64,000 bases of DNA from Linnemannia elongata (lineage: Eukaryota > Mortierellomycota > Mortierellomycetes > Mortierellales > Mortierellaceae), in assembly GCA_036320915.1 (NCBI GenBank), contig JAXBDG010000013.1, forward strand, positions 1,860,001-1,924,000, read 5' to 3'. The translations under genes were made by a program, and so were the position numbers. The notes under the pieces were generated by a model that was not told the DNA's origin, made no database searches, and was given only the letters and a program-made list of their open reading frames with translations. The first letter of the stretch is position 1; each line of letters starts with the position of its first letter. This document shows positions 1-11,895 of the stretch, piece after piece.

Positions 1-2113
1 GCGTTGCCTTTTGTACAGTCGCTCAAGGTCTTGTTCGACAAGGGATCTCAGCACGAATCTGGACAGGAGACATCTCATTCGAGGACTACTGGACATGCAT
101 CTACGGATCCGGGACATGCGTATATTGGTCTTGAGGGCTCGCCGTTGGGCGGAACAAGGAGCAGCGAGTCAATGTCGTTTAGGAATGAAGTGGTGGATGG
201 TGGTGCTGGGATGGGTGGGATCTCTGGGTTGGGATCTGTGGATGAAAGGAAGAGTTTTTCTCGGTCTTCGCATTACCGCCAGCAATCACAGCAGTGCCAG
301 CATCAGGATACATTTCTCTCCTCGGAACTTGGACAATCCAATGGGTGTCCCTCGCGGCAGAGAACCAAGCACTATGTGGACGATCGAGACCAAATCCCGA
401 CCGAGATGTTTGGTACCGAGGATATCCATACCTCTCTCATGCGCGCCTATCCAGAGGTAGAGACTTTTGTTTTTCTTCCATCAATCTGGATGCACCGAGA
501 TGAAAGACATTTCTAATCCGTTTCGCATTTAATTTTTGCTCAATAGATCCCAGGGTGGTGGTTCGGGACGTTGTTTATGATCTGTTTTACGGTGGCGGTG
601 TTCGTATGTATCACTTCTGACATCCACTTGCCCGTGTACGCTCTCATTTTGGCATTGGTCCTGGCCGCTGTGTTTGCCATCCCCATGGCCATTATCCAAG
701 CCCTCTCCAGCTCCCAAGTTGGTCTCAATGTCCTCAGCGAGGTCATCTGTGGCTACCTCTTGCGTAAGTAACCTCTATTTCTATAAATGTAATGATACAT
801 GAGATCACAGACATTGGCGACTAACTCGTCCATCTCCTCTCTCAACCTGCAACATGTAATATAGCTGGAAACCAGCTGGGAAACTCGGTGTTCAAGTGTT
901 ATAGCTACATGGCGCTATACCAGTGTCTGAACCTGACACAAGCGTTCAAGCTAGGCCACTATATGAAGGTCCCGCCACGCAAGATCTTTATCACGGTGAT
1001 CTATGGTACTCTTGTCGGTGCTTTTGTGAACCTTCAGGTTTTGGACTGGGTCCTGCATTATAACCGCGATGCCTTGTTTGATACCAATCCACAAAGGTAA
1101 ATAACAAGCCTTGACTTATTAGTTTTATGATTGTGTATGGTAAGTAGATTTTGAGGTTTCATGTCTAACGCCAATGTTATCATTTTACTCGCCTATGGTG
1201 ATATAGTGGATGGTCGTTTAGGAACTTGGACCTGTTCTTTTCGGCTTCTCTCCTCTGGGGCGCCATCTCCCCTAAACTCCTCTTTGAACAAGGGTCGATC
1301 TATCAATTCTTGCCGTACTGCTTCTTGATTGGGGTCTTTATCCCGATCCCGTTCTATGTCATGTACCGCCATTACCCGCCTTTTGGGGCCATGTGCAAGG
1401 GAGACTCTTGGTTCTTCTTCTTGCCCAAGTGTACTTGTCCTACTGCTGCTGCAGAGTCGACGACGACCGGTGAGGAGGTGGTGGATGGGCAGATCCAGAT
1501 GCAGGATATTGGGAGTGGAGGGGCGGCGGGGCCAGAGTCGGCGGAGAGTAAAATGGCCAAGAATTTGGAGGCGGGACATGCAACGGGGTGCTGGCCTTTT
1601 GTGCACCGCCGTAGAGGCTGCAAGAATGCTGGTGCTGGACAGGATAAAGTCCTGACTGACAAATCTGCCGATTCTACTACCACCACCTTTCAACACTCTC
1701 CTACACCCACTCCAATCCCATCAACTCCTCCTCCACCGCCACCACACACCTACTACGGTCGCCCAGAAAGCGTCTGGAACAACCGGCTCCGTCGTGTCCC
1801 CTGGCATCTCATCAACACTCCTCTAGTCTGCGTTGGCGCCAGTTTTGTGCCCCAAGCACCTGCGTCATTTGTGACATCCGCAGGAATTGTCGCCTTTATT
1901 TTCGCGTTCTTGGTGCTTCGGTTCCGACATGAGTGGTGGCGGAGGTATACGTTTGTCCTTGCTGCTGCCCTAGATGCCGGGACACAGATCTGTAATATGG
2001 CGATCTTTGTGGTTTTCTCGTTGATCCTGAAGGGGGCAGTGGAGTTCCCGGATTGGTTGGGGAATGACGCGGTTAACCCTGAGAAGTGTGGCGTGGGGGA
2101 TGGGTATAACTGA
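1..2113 (+). CDS. OPT family oligopeptide transporter, C-terminal part (5' end outside window)
   Basis: Proton-coupled importer of small peptides (OPT superfamily) in the plasma membrane; the N-terminal half lies before the window. Exons read 1-456 (partial), 547-763, 865-1096 and 1207-2113, all with GT-AG borders that keep one frame. The joined product contains the family landmark HTSLMRAYPE-IPGWWFG across the first intron, then GNQLGNSVFKCYSYMALYQ and WGAISPKLLF, typical of the OPT C-terminal half. Hydrophobic segments follow in exons 2 and 4. Exon 4 carries an unusual hydrophilic insert of about 100 residues (Gly/Ser/Thr-rich, with a PTPTPIPSTPPPPPP run) between two membrane segments. A low-complexity Ser/Gly-rich loop occupies most of exon 1, where a missed intron cannot be excluded. 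It is tail-to-tail with the next gene, 208 bp away. Confidence 0.9.
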
Positions 2114-2321
2114 GGAAGGCGAGGAGGGTTAGTTAATTTAGACGTTTGAGATACTCCTTGTTTGTGTTTGTATGTTTTTTGTGTAATTCCTATTATTTTA
2201 TTAAAATACATTGTCGTGTACCAACAAAACTCATACTTGTAACAAGGATGAGATGGTTTGAACGACAGTAAGGGAAAGAGGCGAATATCGAGGGTATATG
2301 GTATATATGAGTATCCCCAGT

Positions 2322-3839
2322 TCACCGATGGTAGGGCTGTTGCAGTTCCTGATATGTCTGGTTCGGGGGCGACTGAGATCTCTGCAAGATCAATTGTGCA
2401 TTTGCCAAAGCAGGAGAAAACATCTCTTGCACTCTGCCATCGCTCCTCCCTGTTCCTGCGGGTTGGGACACAGCGCTCAGAAGTGTGTTACTTGACCCTT
2501 CCTGGTAAGAGTTATGAGACATGGCTGTTGATGGTCTCTGGTGGTGGCCAACGGCAGACGAGGCGGGTAGGATGGTTGTGTCCTCGCTGGTTAGTTCCTG
2601 TTTGTCCCCAACGATGGGGCTGGTTGGGGAGTAGACCGGTGTTGAAGGGATTGAAGAACCGGCAGAGGAGTAGACGATATGGTTGTTGATGTGGGTGAGT
2701 GGTGTTGCCGGTGCGCTTGTGAGTGAGGATGCGACCATAGGGATATGTTCCCCTGGTCGAGTTGAAGGAGGGTAGACGGCGGTTGTCCAACCAGCAGCAG
2801 ATAATGGTACTTGTTGGTGGTAGTTCACTTGTGGACTCATCGACACAGATCCTGGTGGTGGTGGCGCTTGTCCTGCCGCATACGCAGGCGGATACATTTG
2901 CTGTCCTGGCATTATCACTCCTCCTGCTCCCGGTGGTGGCGGTGGTAGCACAGTAATCTTCTCCGCCCGCCCGTTCAGCGCCTTCAAATCCTTTGCTGCC
3001 CTCCGACGCTTCATCAACCACCAGAACCCAATCCCTCCAAGTACAACAGCCACAACCACAATCACAATCCCCACCATCGCGCCCGTAGAAAGCCCATTAC
3101 TCTTAGTGTGATCCGTTGAGATCTCTCCAACAGACCCTCCACCTCTCCCGCTTCCGTTGCCACCGTTGTCAAAGTTGAAGAGTTGGCGTGGGCGCCAGGT
3201 CCAATCGTTCATTTCTGCGGTATATACCTTAGGCATCCCATCGGAGTCTCCTATTATGAGCGTGAACGAGCAAGCATGTATATTGTGTTGTGTGAGAAAG
3301 CTGCAATAATGTACACAAAAAGTGAACCCGATCATGAGTCTTAACAAGCCGATAGTGCATGAAAAGCCGCGCGCTCACTTTTTTTTTCCTCCTCGCTATC
3401 CACAATTTATGTAAAGCCATATCAATAATAAACCACAAAAAAACGGCGTATGTACCTTGGACAACAGCATAAAGAGTATTCCCGAGGGTAGCGCAGGTAA
3501 GGATGGGTGAAGGCAATGACTTTGGGGGTGGATGAGATAACCATGCTCCATTCGGGAGGGACCCGTCGACTGTGGTGGTTTGGATGTTTCCTTGGGTCGC
3601 TTTGATGATCTGTCCGTTGGCTAAAAGCGTGAGAGAGATAGGAAAAGAAAGACTCAGGAAAAGGACGAACGTCATATGGCAGTGAGAAAGTCCCCGTTAC
3701 AAAAATGAAGTAGTTCTTACCACTGGTGAAGCATGCGGCGGGATCGTATGTATATGGAATGATCTAGGTATGAGGAGAGAGCAAAAAAAAGCCTCACGGT
3801 TGAGTCCATGCAGCTGCAGCGTCATGGCTGTCAATGGTG

Positions 3840-3875
<36 letters not shown>

Positions 3876-4776
3876 GCAGCGACCTTTTTGTTAGAGCACT
3901 TACATACGACGACAATGAGCCAGTGATGTCCACCAACTGGATCCTTGAATCACCAACGATAGCCGCATCAAACCCAGTCATGCCTGTCAGTTTAATCATG
4001 GTATGGTACCCATTAGCTGGATATAGGTTTAACATGGTGTCCACATTCGGGACCTGATTGGCAACATCATATCTTGCAAAGTGGAGCACGGAGCTCGCTT
4101 GAGTTGTAAATAGTTGATAAACAGAGGATCCCTCGGGTGCTGAAGAGGCACTCGCCGCGAGCCAGTATTGTGTTGCGTATCCAGATGCCGAAGGCTGTGG
4201 TGAGAGAATGTTGAGTGTCCAGGGAGAATCCGAGAAAGAAGAGTTTTGTCTGTTTCCTGTTGTCGGAGATTGTGGGTTCATCTGGACGAGAGTAGGGAAA
4301 CCAGAAGAGGGGTTCAAGGCCAGCAGGAGACCATAGGTGACTGTACGGCCGTCAAAGAAGGATGTCGTGGCTATGCTCACTCTGGAAGCCTGGCGTCCAA
4401 GGTCATCCAAGCTTGGACCCGAATTATAGATGTTCTGGACCTGAATGAAGAGGGCACTGTCGCCGCCGCTACTGGGAGCTGTTGGGCCAATATCGGGTAC
4501 GGCATCGATGGTCCTCCCGTCGTCGCTTTTGGAGGCGGTGATGATGGTGTAGTCGTGGCTATAACTGTTTGTTTGGGAGAGAGAGGAGGGGGCATATGGG
4601 CTGATGGGTCCCGAGGCTGTTGTTGGGGAGCCGGTATTGGAGCCTGAGGAAGAAAGGGGGGGCTGTGGGGAGAGGACAAAGAGGGGCTGGGTGGAGGGCC
4701 TGTTGGCTGGGCGGTAGTAGAGGTAGATGGAGTTGCCTCGGACGGCGCACGCGGCGACGGCAGAAGACGACTGCAT
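2322..4776 (-). CDS. Putative single-pass membrane protein with proline-rich cytoplasmic tail
   Basis: Function not recognised. Exons on the minus strand are 4776-3904, 3763-3721, 3620-3456 and 3250-2322; all borders are GT-AG and the phases join, giving 669 residues. Residues 1-410 are Ser/Thr-rich with several beta-like stretches (for example GNSIYLYYRP and GNTLYAVVQGDSDGMPKVY). They resemble the ectodomains of fungal kelch-like membrane proteins, but no convincing kelch GG motif is seen. One transmembrane helix lies at about 416-438 (AMVGIVIVVVAVVLGGIGFWW), followed by a basic stop-transfer KRRR and a Pro/Ser/Thr-rich tail ending QQPYHR. No clear signal peptide is visible after the ATG at 4776, so an upstream coding exon may be missing. 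The first intron carries an A31 tract (T on the coding strand) between short direct repeats. Confidence 0.72.
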
Positions 4777-6992
4777 GAGTGGTGTGGGTTAAATAAGGTG
4801 CGTAGTGTGTGGGTGTGTCCTGTCTCTCGGTAAGTTGTGATGATGTGAGGTCGTGAAAGAAGGATGAAATGGAGTGAGGGATGAGTGCAAGGTGAGTGAA
4901 TGAAATTGAAAGTGGAAGAAAGGGAGAGAAGAGGCGTAAAAGGAGCACTGCTGGTGGGAAAGTCGAAAAGAGAAGAGGCTGTTTGTTGTTGTTATTGTTA
5001 TTGGAAAAGAGAAAAAAGAAAGGAAAGAGAGTGTGTGAGCGCAAAAAACGGGTGCATGCGAAGCATAATCAAAAACAAACTAAAGAGTATGTATCGTACA
5101 TGTACTGTACAAGGACAGTGGTGGTTGTTATCAAACTTATTAGATGGACAATGGGCTAGGCCATTTGCTCGCTGAGGATACTTGCAAAGGGTGGAACAAT
5201 GCACATTGAATGGAAGGGGTGGTGGAGGGTGAGCATATGGTGCCCCTTTTCGTATTCGTTTATTTTCATGAACGAAGGTGTGTTTATCTCGCCGATGTGT
5301 TTGTTGACATTAACCATTGGTGGTTTGCTGCGTCAACACTTGCTACTGGAATACTAAAAAGTCAGTTGAAGCTCCAAATTGGCACAGACAGCAAAAATAA
5401 AACACATGCAATGGCAAATAAACTAACAAACGCCAGATGGCACACGATAGGGGATGGCAGAGGTGGTAATCGATATGAACCGTAGGGGACACCGCCAGAG
5501 GTGGAAGAGGATGACTTTGAACCTTGACGGCAGTGATGCACTTATTTCACACGAGGCGGTGCAAATCGTTCCTCCGTAGCATCTCCATTCCTCGCCGCAC
5601 ATCACCCTCAAGTATGCTATCACTCCGAAAAGGTTGGTGAGGGGTTGCAATGACGAAAAGAAAAGAACGGGGGGGAGGGGGGTATCCATCCCATCCCTCC
5701 TTCCTTCTTTTACTTCTTTTCCTTTCTTTGGCACTCCTTGGTTCAACAAGAGGGTCAAAAGCGACAGTAACGGTATGTGTATGTGTGTGTGTATGTATGT
5801 TTATTTTTAATCATGATGCTAGAGTCGACTGTTCTACCCGGCGTGCATTGTTTTTGTTGTAGTTGTTACAGGTGGTGGTGGAGAAAGGCAGTGCAGAATG
5901 GCGTATCCTTGTTACAGGTCTACTTAACTGGATTGGCTGCAATTCAAGGCTTTCCATCAACTACAGATCTGTGAGTGTGGAAACGCGTACTGATCAAACC
6001 AGCCTACTGATCAAGTGTGAGTCTGTCTACGCGAACTACGCTTCTGGACGCGAACGTGAGAATCGCGCTTTGTGTGAGAGAGAAGGTAGTTTCACTTTCT
6101 GGATAGAGGATCAAAAAAAGAAAAAAGTCGCGGTTCTAATGTGTTGTTGTTAGTATCGGTGGCTTTTTCAACACGCATAAAAAGTCCGGTCGAAGCTGCA
6201 AAAAAAATGTTCACTCCTTCACTCTTTCCCTTCCTTTCCCATCTTCCCCCCAATCCATTTCTCCCCCAACTCACCTTCCACTTGTCAAGTCTGTCTGTCT
6301 GTCCAATTGGTATGTATTCATTCATGTCCTCATCACCCCTTTCCATATCCCTTTTCCCCAAGTCGGCACAAGATGATACCAACGCAATTAAAGCTGGAAT
6401 TACCGCCTGAATCACAGTGTTGATAGGATTGCACCCAACTGATGCCTTAACTTGACAAAAACAATGAGAACCTATCGCATCTCTGAGTGTGTATGTTTGG
6501 AAGCAAAGCGACTTACCTTTTGTCTCCTTCTCTTTGTTATCGAATTACAGTAGATCGTTTTAGTTGTATCAGTAAGGTATATTGCCTCAGTTATCGTCGT
6601 CGTAGCCATGTATAATGCCAATGCCAATAGCAATAATAATAAACAAAAGAAAAAAAGAAATAATGAAGCGTGTGTGCGTTGTACTGTGAATGTGTGTGCC
6701 ATGGCGGATGTGGTTGTTGTGTTTGTGAGATCAGTTTTCTTTTTGTGTGGTCAACAAGATGAGCGAAAGGTTGGTGTCTGCCAATTGTCACCTGATAGCC
6801 TGGCCTCCTTGTCTCAAAGTCCTGCTGAGCTGAGCTGAGGACCCACCTTGTCCTGGGATTTCTCTCCTTTTTCTTTTCTGAGAGATTTGGCTTCTGTAGT
6901 CTCACTCTTCACTTTCTTTTATCTTTCGCACTCTGCTTTTACCTACAAACACCATCATACCCACAGAGACGAACAAGACCCTCAGGACAACA
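4777..6992. other. Intergenic region between divergent genes
   Basis: About 2.2 kb separates the minus-strand membrane-protein gene from the plus-strand PXA gene. It is pyrimidine/purine skewed, with a (GT/GTAT) microsatellite near 5776-5802 and CT-rich DNA just before 6993. The open frames here are short and low in complexity, and I see no convincing exon or RNA gene. It presumably holds both promoters. Confidence 0.6.
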
Positions 6993-9680
6993 ATGCAACA
7001 TCAACAAGCACACCCACAACCACAGCAACAACCAGTGCACCAACACCAACAGCAGCAAAGGAAGAGCAGGCACTCGAAGCAGCCGAGTCAATTGCCAGGA
7101 ACAGCACCTTACCTGCGCATCCTCTTCCCAAGGAACATTCAACAGAGAGAGCCTGTCCCACAGCTGCTGAATCAGCCCCATCCAGACCTCGATGCCGAGG
7201 CATACCATTTCCTCGCCCTCCTTGTCCGTGACTTTATCCAGACCTGGTACTCGACCTTCTCCTCTGACCCACAACTCGTCACGTCCGTCGTCAACGTCGT
7301 TATAGAGATTGCGCGCGAGCTCGAGCGGAGGAGTCAAGAGGTACGTGAGCTAACTACTTGCCTTGCACATGATAGCAGGACTTTGGCAGTATGGGAAGGT
7401 CTATCTCGAACAGGGACAGTAACAGATGACTAATTCTCACACAACTTTTATCATAGGTTGACTGGGTAGGATTGGTCCTGTTGGACGTCCCAGAAGTGCT
7501 GAGGAGGCATTATGTCGATTACAGGCAGGCAGCACAGAAACTGGAAACGGCATACGCTCCCAACCAAACAATCGAATCAATCTTCCATGGACTACAGCCT
7601 CACTTTGCACTCCAGGATGGTGAGGAATCAGAAAAAGAATATCTCCGACAGCTGGCGGATGAGTTGTTGCGAATCCTGCTTCCCAGGGCAGAGTACGAGT
7701 CCGACTGTGTGCGATGGCTTATCCGGGAGATCCTCGCTTGTCTTGTCTTGAGGAGTTTGGTCGAGATCCTGACAGAGCCCGATATGATCAACTACATCGT
7801 CAACACAGTATGTCCCTTCTCTCTGAATATGGTCTTTAAGGGACGTTTTGATGCGGCTCATGGTCATTGACCCTACCTACCCTTCATTGTTGGTTTCAAC
7901 TTGCATAGCTTTTACAGGACTTTGAGCCAACGGACGAGAAATACGAGGCGTTCCTTCAAAAGGCGGCGGACCAGATGGATGCATCCGACGACAAATTTTC
8001 GGCATTCCTGGCGAGTTTAGGAGGATCAAAAGGAAAGACAAAGCTTACACACAGGTCGTCAACACCCAATATCAACCCAACGGACGAAATGGTCGACTTG
8101 CTACAGGATGCCCAGTCATCTAGTCTCGCGGCAGCAGCTGCAGCTGCGGCTGCAACGTCGTCAAAACATGCAGGCGAGCGCCCACGGCCCGTCAAACAGT
8201 CAACTGCCCCCATGTCTCAGCCAGAACGGAACGGCGACGTGCTATCACATCGCTTGGCAAGCGCAGCCCCACTTGCGAGTCAATCAACGACGTCTCAAAG
8301 CAACACATCGGCTAGAAGAATTCCCGTTTCGCCACAAAATACACCTCTTCTGGAACCACCACTGCAGATACCCGCCTTGAACAGGACCAAGAGCGATGCT
8401 ACGTTGAGACTCTCTTCAACCTCCTCCAGCAATAGATATAGCAGCAGCACCGCAAGAAATTCTCCAGGACGGACGCCAAACAGGAGCCCACAGCCCGAGC
8501 CAGGACTGCTGCCAAAATTAAAGTTAAAGGCCACATGGGCAGTGACAAAGGCGCCAGCAGAATATACCGCCTACATGATCAACAACGTCTTTGTCCCCTT
8601 CAGCGTGATACTGGTCGCGTTTTTAAACTTTATGCTCGCCCTGCCAAGCAAGATCTCTTTGGTCTCACAGTCCTTAGCCTGGATCTATGCGGAACTCGAT
8701 GAGCCGGAGCATACGGAACTGGAGGCAGGAATCTTTCGACTTGTCAAGGAGATCTTTTACCTCGAAGAGCGGAATCAAGTCATCTGGCGTCAATGGGAGC
8801 TGATGGGTTGGCCTCTTGTCAGAACCCTTGGAGGCGGAGCTATCGACCGGTGAGTGAGATTACACGCTGATTTGGATTTTCCTTTCAATTGCGATGTCTT
8901 CGACCGTTCACTAATTCACGACATTACTCTTGTCATTGCTCGGTGTGATAGTGTGCTAGCGCATGGAGTGTATTGGATATTCGCGGAACCACGACTAGTG
9001 ACATATATTCAGGCAGGACGACGAGCATTGTGGCCTGACCCTACGTCATCTCCTCCCAGGCCACGAGGGGTCGACGAGATGGAAAAGGCGCGTCGTGAGG
9101 CCGAACGCAGGATCCTCAGGACTATTCCTGGTAAGAAACAACATCGAAAAAGAGCGTATGTGGACTTTTTAAAGGAGGGTGGCATTTAACCAACATTTTT
9201 TTTTTTGTTCTCAAACCTACAGCGCCAATACGCGACACTTTCTTTGGAGAACAAGGCGCACACCATCTGACGGCAGCAAGGGAAGCTCTGGAGCCGTTCC
9301 AAAACAAACATTGCAATAAGCATCTGATCTACATTGCACTGGACCTACTTCTCTCCAAGATCACACCAGAAGTGTATCCAGACCGCCTGTAAATGGAGGC
9401 GAATAAAACTTTTGACCTCGACTCCGGATTTTGTGTCTCTGTGTTTTTTTGCGGACAACAGCGTGCTCTTCTCCGCCCTCTGATTAAATCCTTTGTCATA
9501 GACAAGTCCCTCTGGTACGACATCCTAGTCACCTATCAAGGGAAGGATCAGGCGACACGACAACGATTGGAACAGGGTCTACAGAAACTATACTCAAGCA
9601 CCAATCCTGGACAACATCCTTATTCTCTAGTGATAGGACAATACCTCGTTTCGGCAGTCATTGGCATTGCTCTCTTGTAG
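6993..9680 (+). CDS. PXA-domain / sorting-nexin C-terminal domain protein
   Basis: Endosomal membrane-trafficking protein of the PXA (PX-associated) family, related to SNX13/14/19/25-type nexins; no PX domain is seen. Exons: 6993-7340, 7457-7807, 7918-8849, 8952-9130, 9223-9371 and 9462-9680, giving 725 residues. The ATG at 6993 opens a Gln/His-rich leader. The PXA domain spans about 50-235 (AYHFLALLVRDFIQTWYSTF, then an acidic-hydrophobic helical region). A Ser/Ala-rich linker includes an Ala run near residue 300. The nexin C-terminal-like domain follows, with NKHLIYIALDLLLSKITPE. The last intron is the weak point: a non-canonical GTGTAT donor at 9372 is needed to join the coding-looking last exon (RALLRPLIKSFVIDKSLWYD). 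Without it the protein stops at TAA 9391-9393. The last exon ends in a hydrophobic tail (LVIGQYLVSAVIGIALL). Confidence 0.82.
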
Positions 9681-9814
9681 TTCTTCAAGACCCTCTCTTT
9701 GCATTGACAAAGCAGTAAGAAAGGTGCTCGTTGTGTTCAATTATTTATTCTAATGGGTATGATGGTCATGCAATTGAAGTGGGTATTGTGCAAAAAAGAA
9801 ACGGAACGGCTGCT

Positions 9815-10642
9815 CTAGCAGGTGAGAGTAACCCTTTGACCAAAGCGACTCTCGCCTCCAGTCTTGACAATCTGCTCACAGATCCACTCTCCAACATCTG
9901 CACGGTGGATCGTGTATCCAACCGCAGGCTTGTCCTCTACTCCGACCTTGACCTTTTCCCATCCCTTGCCCTTCTTGACATTCTGGTCGCCTGTCAACAG
10001 ACTGGGTCGGATGATCACTGCACCTCGGAACACGCCTGTGGTGGATGATGCATTTGCGACGACAAGATCCTCCATCACCTTCTTGTCCTTGTGAGGGTCA
10101 GCCAAAACCACATGGTAAAAGGTGCGGAACCCAAAGGGGACATCCTCACGCACATTCGAGACACCTGTGGTCGAGATGACAGTAATCGATGGCCTGTGCT
10201 GGGTTGTAGAAGGGTGGGCTGCGTAGATCTCTTGAAGGGACTGGATGATGTTCTTGGTGGCTGTCGCACAGATCTCGGGGTTGTCGATCGTCATGGGCTT
10301 GGAGAGGGACATGCGCATCTGAGGGGTGCCTCCGATTCCCGAGATGATCTGGGACGCAATCTTGACAGTGTTGTTGCCAGTGGTAGTAGCAATAGAGTTG
10401 TTGGTGAGGACGGCCTTGATGGCGTGGATGTCGGCAATGTCACCCTTGACAATGGTGAGCTGAGTGTCGATGATGGACTGGGCAATACCCTGGGCGAGGA
10501 GCATGTCGGTCAGCTTGGAGGGAGTGCGAGCGAGGGCGGTGGCATGGAATCCAGCGTTGAGGGTGTGGACGAGACAGGCGTTTGTGCATCCACCGGTAGC
10601 ACCGAAGAAGGCGATGAAGTTAGTTGAAGTTGAGGAGATCAT
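9815..10642 (-). CDS. NAD(P)-binding Rossmann-fold reductase, copy 1 of 5
   Basis: Atypical short-chain dehydrogenase/NmrA-like NAD(P)H-binding protein, 275 residues, intronless; substrate unknown. Residues 9-22 hold the dinucleotide-binding loop FFGATGGCTNACL after a beta strand, followed by ALARTPSKL, the usual region for phosphate or ribose selection. The C-terminal half contains SITVISTTGVSNVREDVPFG, then AVIIRPSLLTGD and GYTIHRADVGEWICEQIV, conserved positions of this fungal family. The ATG at 10642 is chosen because all five copies start there; the frame stays open further upstream, but that sequence is CA-rich leader and promoter. It lies tail-to-tail with the PXA gene, 134 bp away. 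Its variant segment reads IATTTGNNTVKIASQ. Confidence 0.92.
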   Translation of the reverse strand: MISSTSTNFIAFFGATGGCTNACLVHTLNAGFHATALARTPSKLTDMLLAQGIAQSIIDTQLTIVKGDIADIHAIKAVLTNNSIATTTGNNTVKIASQIISGIGGTPQMRMSLSKPMTIDNPEICATATKNIIQSLQEIYAAHPSTTQHRPSITVISTTGVSNVREDVPFGFRTFYHVVLADPHKDKKVMEDLVVANASSTTGVFRGAVIIRPSLLTGDQNVKKGKGWEKVKVGVEDKPAVGYTIHRADVGEWICEQIVKTGGESRFGQRVTLTC

Positions 10643-11895
10643 TTTGATTGTTGTTGATTTTGTTGTGAGTGAGTTGGTTAGAGAGTTGGTTGGTGAGTTG
10701 GCTGGTGTTCTTGTTCGTTGCGGTTGTAGTTGTCTGGGTTGTTGGTAGTGTGTTGTAGTTGAATCGAGTTTTGTTGTGTTGTGTTGTGTTGTTGGTTGAC
10801 GGAGAGAAAAAAAAGAGGGTGGATCTGATTGCTTATATAGTAGCCACCGGGCCGAAGATCCCTTTTGTTTCCTTTCCACGAGTATGTTTGTTATCGAAAA
10901 ACACGATCGAGGACTTGTCTGTGCCTCAACTGCCAACTGCCAAGGAACGAAAAGAAATGAACAAACAAAGGTACAAATCAAGCAAGCAATGCTTAATTTT
11001 TCTTCCACGCTGCACACCTCCGTCATTGTTGTGGATTGGGAGGGAGGGGAACAGTCAAAAACGCCAAGAACTCAAAATGAGGGTGGGGGGAAGAGGACGT
11101 GCCATACCACGATGTACCTCTGTTACTCAACCTAAGGAAATACGGAACGGAATAAACATTTTTTTGTTTCCCCTCCCACTCTCCTCTCCTGCTCTCAGCC
11201 CCCTCCTTCTCTTTTCAGTTTCTTGGCTTACCCTGACGGAGGGAACAAATGGACCCTCTTCTTTTTTGGTTGACAGCTTTAGGAGCAATTGGGGTCACAA
11301 GAGGATGAAAAGATTGAACGTCATGAAAAAGAGGGAGAACGTTCTCGCGGTGAGAGGGATCACTGCGTTGTGGATCTGAGTCAAGCAGTGGTGCGCCGTC
11401 GTATACATGTAATGAAACAACAACAACATGACAAGAAAGCAAAGACAACAAGCCAACAAACGCGTTTTATCTTTATTACTCCTCTTTTTTTTGTGCTTTT
11501 GCCTGACAAGGAAAAGAGGAAGCAACTAGGCGCGAAAAGAAAAAAATTAGATAGGGTTTTTATTGTCTGTCAACAGTGCTATCAAGAACCAAAAAAAAAC
11601 AGAATACAAACAAGAATTGTGAAGGGAAACAGTAGGAGGGTGGGGAGGATAAGCATTTTTTTTTTTTTTTTTGTATTCTCTACGTACCCCTGGCAAAGGA
11701 CATAGAGGAAACAAGAGTGAGAGAAAAGGGTTGTCGTGTTCGAATTGATCCGCGGTCCTGTTACCCTGGGCCATGAACATATAGAAGAGGGCCTTCCGTT
11801 GACAAGTTGATATGGTACACGCGCATCTTGCAAGGTGTAAAAATGACCATAGGAAAGAAGCCGAATGACAAAACACAGGATGAGGGCTAGGGAGA
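10643..11895. repeat. Upstream flank type U1 (copy 1), with inverted segment 11062-11240
   Basis: This 5' flank matches the flank of copy 5 (58353-59605), nearly identical to about 11550 and then diverging. Within it, 11062-11240 runs in the opposite orientation to the equivalent segment upstream of copies 2, 3 and 4, while the sequence on both sides stays colinear. Confidence 0.75.
10831..10915 (-). promoter_or_regulatory. Conserved core promoter of reductase copy 1
   Basis: TATATA at 10834-10839, about 190 bp upstream of the ATG, sits next to a block (gtagccaccgggccgaag and onward on the plus strand) that is nearly identical upstream of all five copies. Confidence 0.65.

Noticed and set aside
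10091..10627. Plus-strand open frame of about 178 residues antisense to each reductase copy
   Set aside because: It is open in all copies but simply mirrors the codon bias of the conserved reductase on the other strand; composition (GVDET, EGDEVS) has no family resemblance.
10643..11026. Upstream extension of reductase copy 1 to a 403-residue protein
   Set aside because: The extension covers the CA-rich leader and TATA promoter shared by copies that have stops there; all five copies align from the ATG at 10642.
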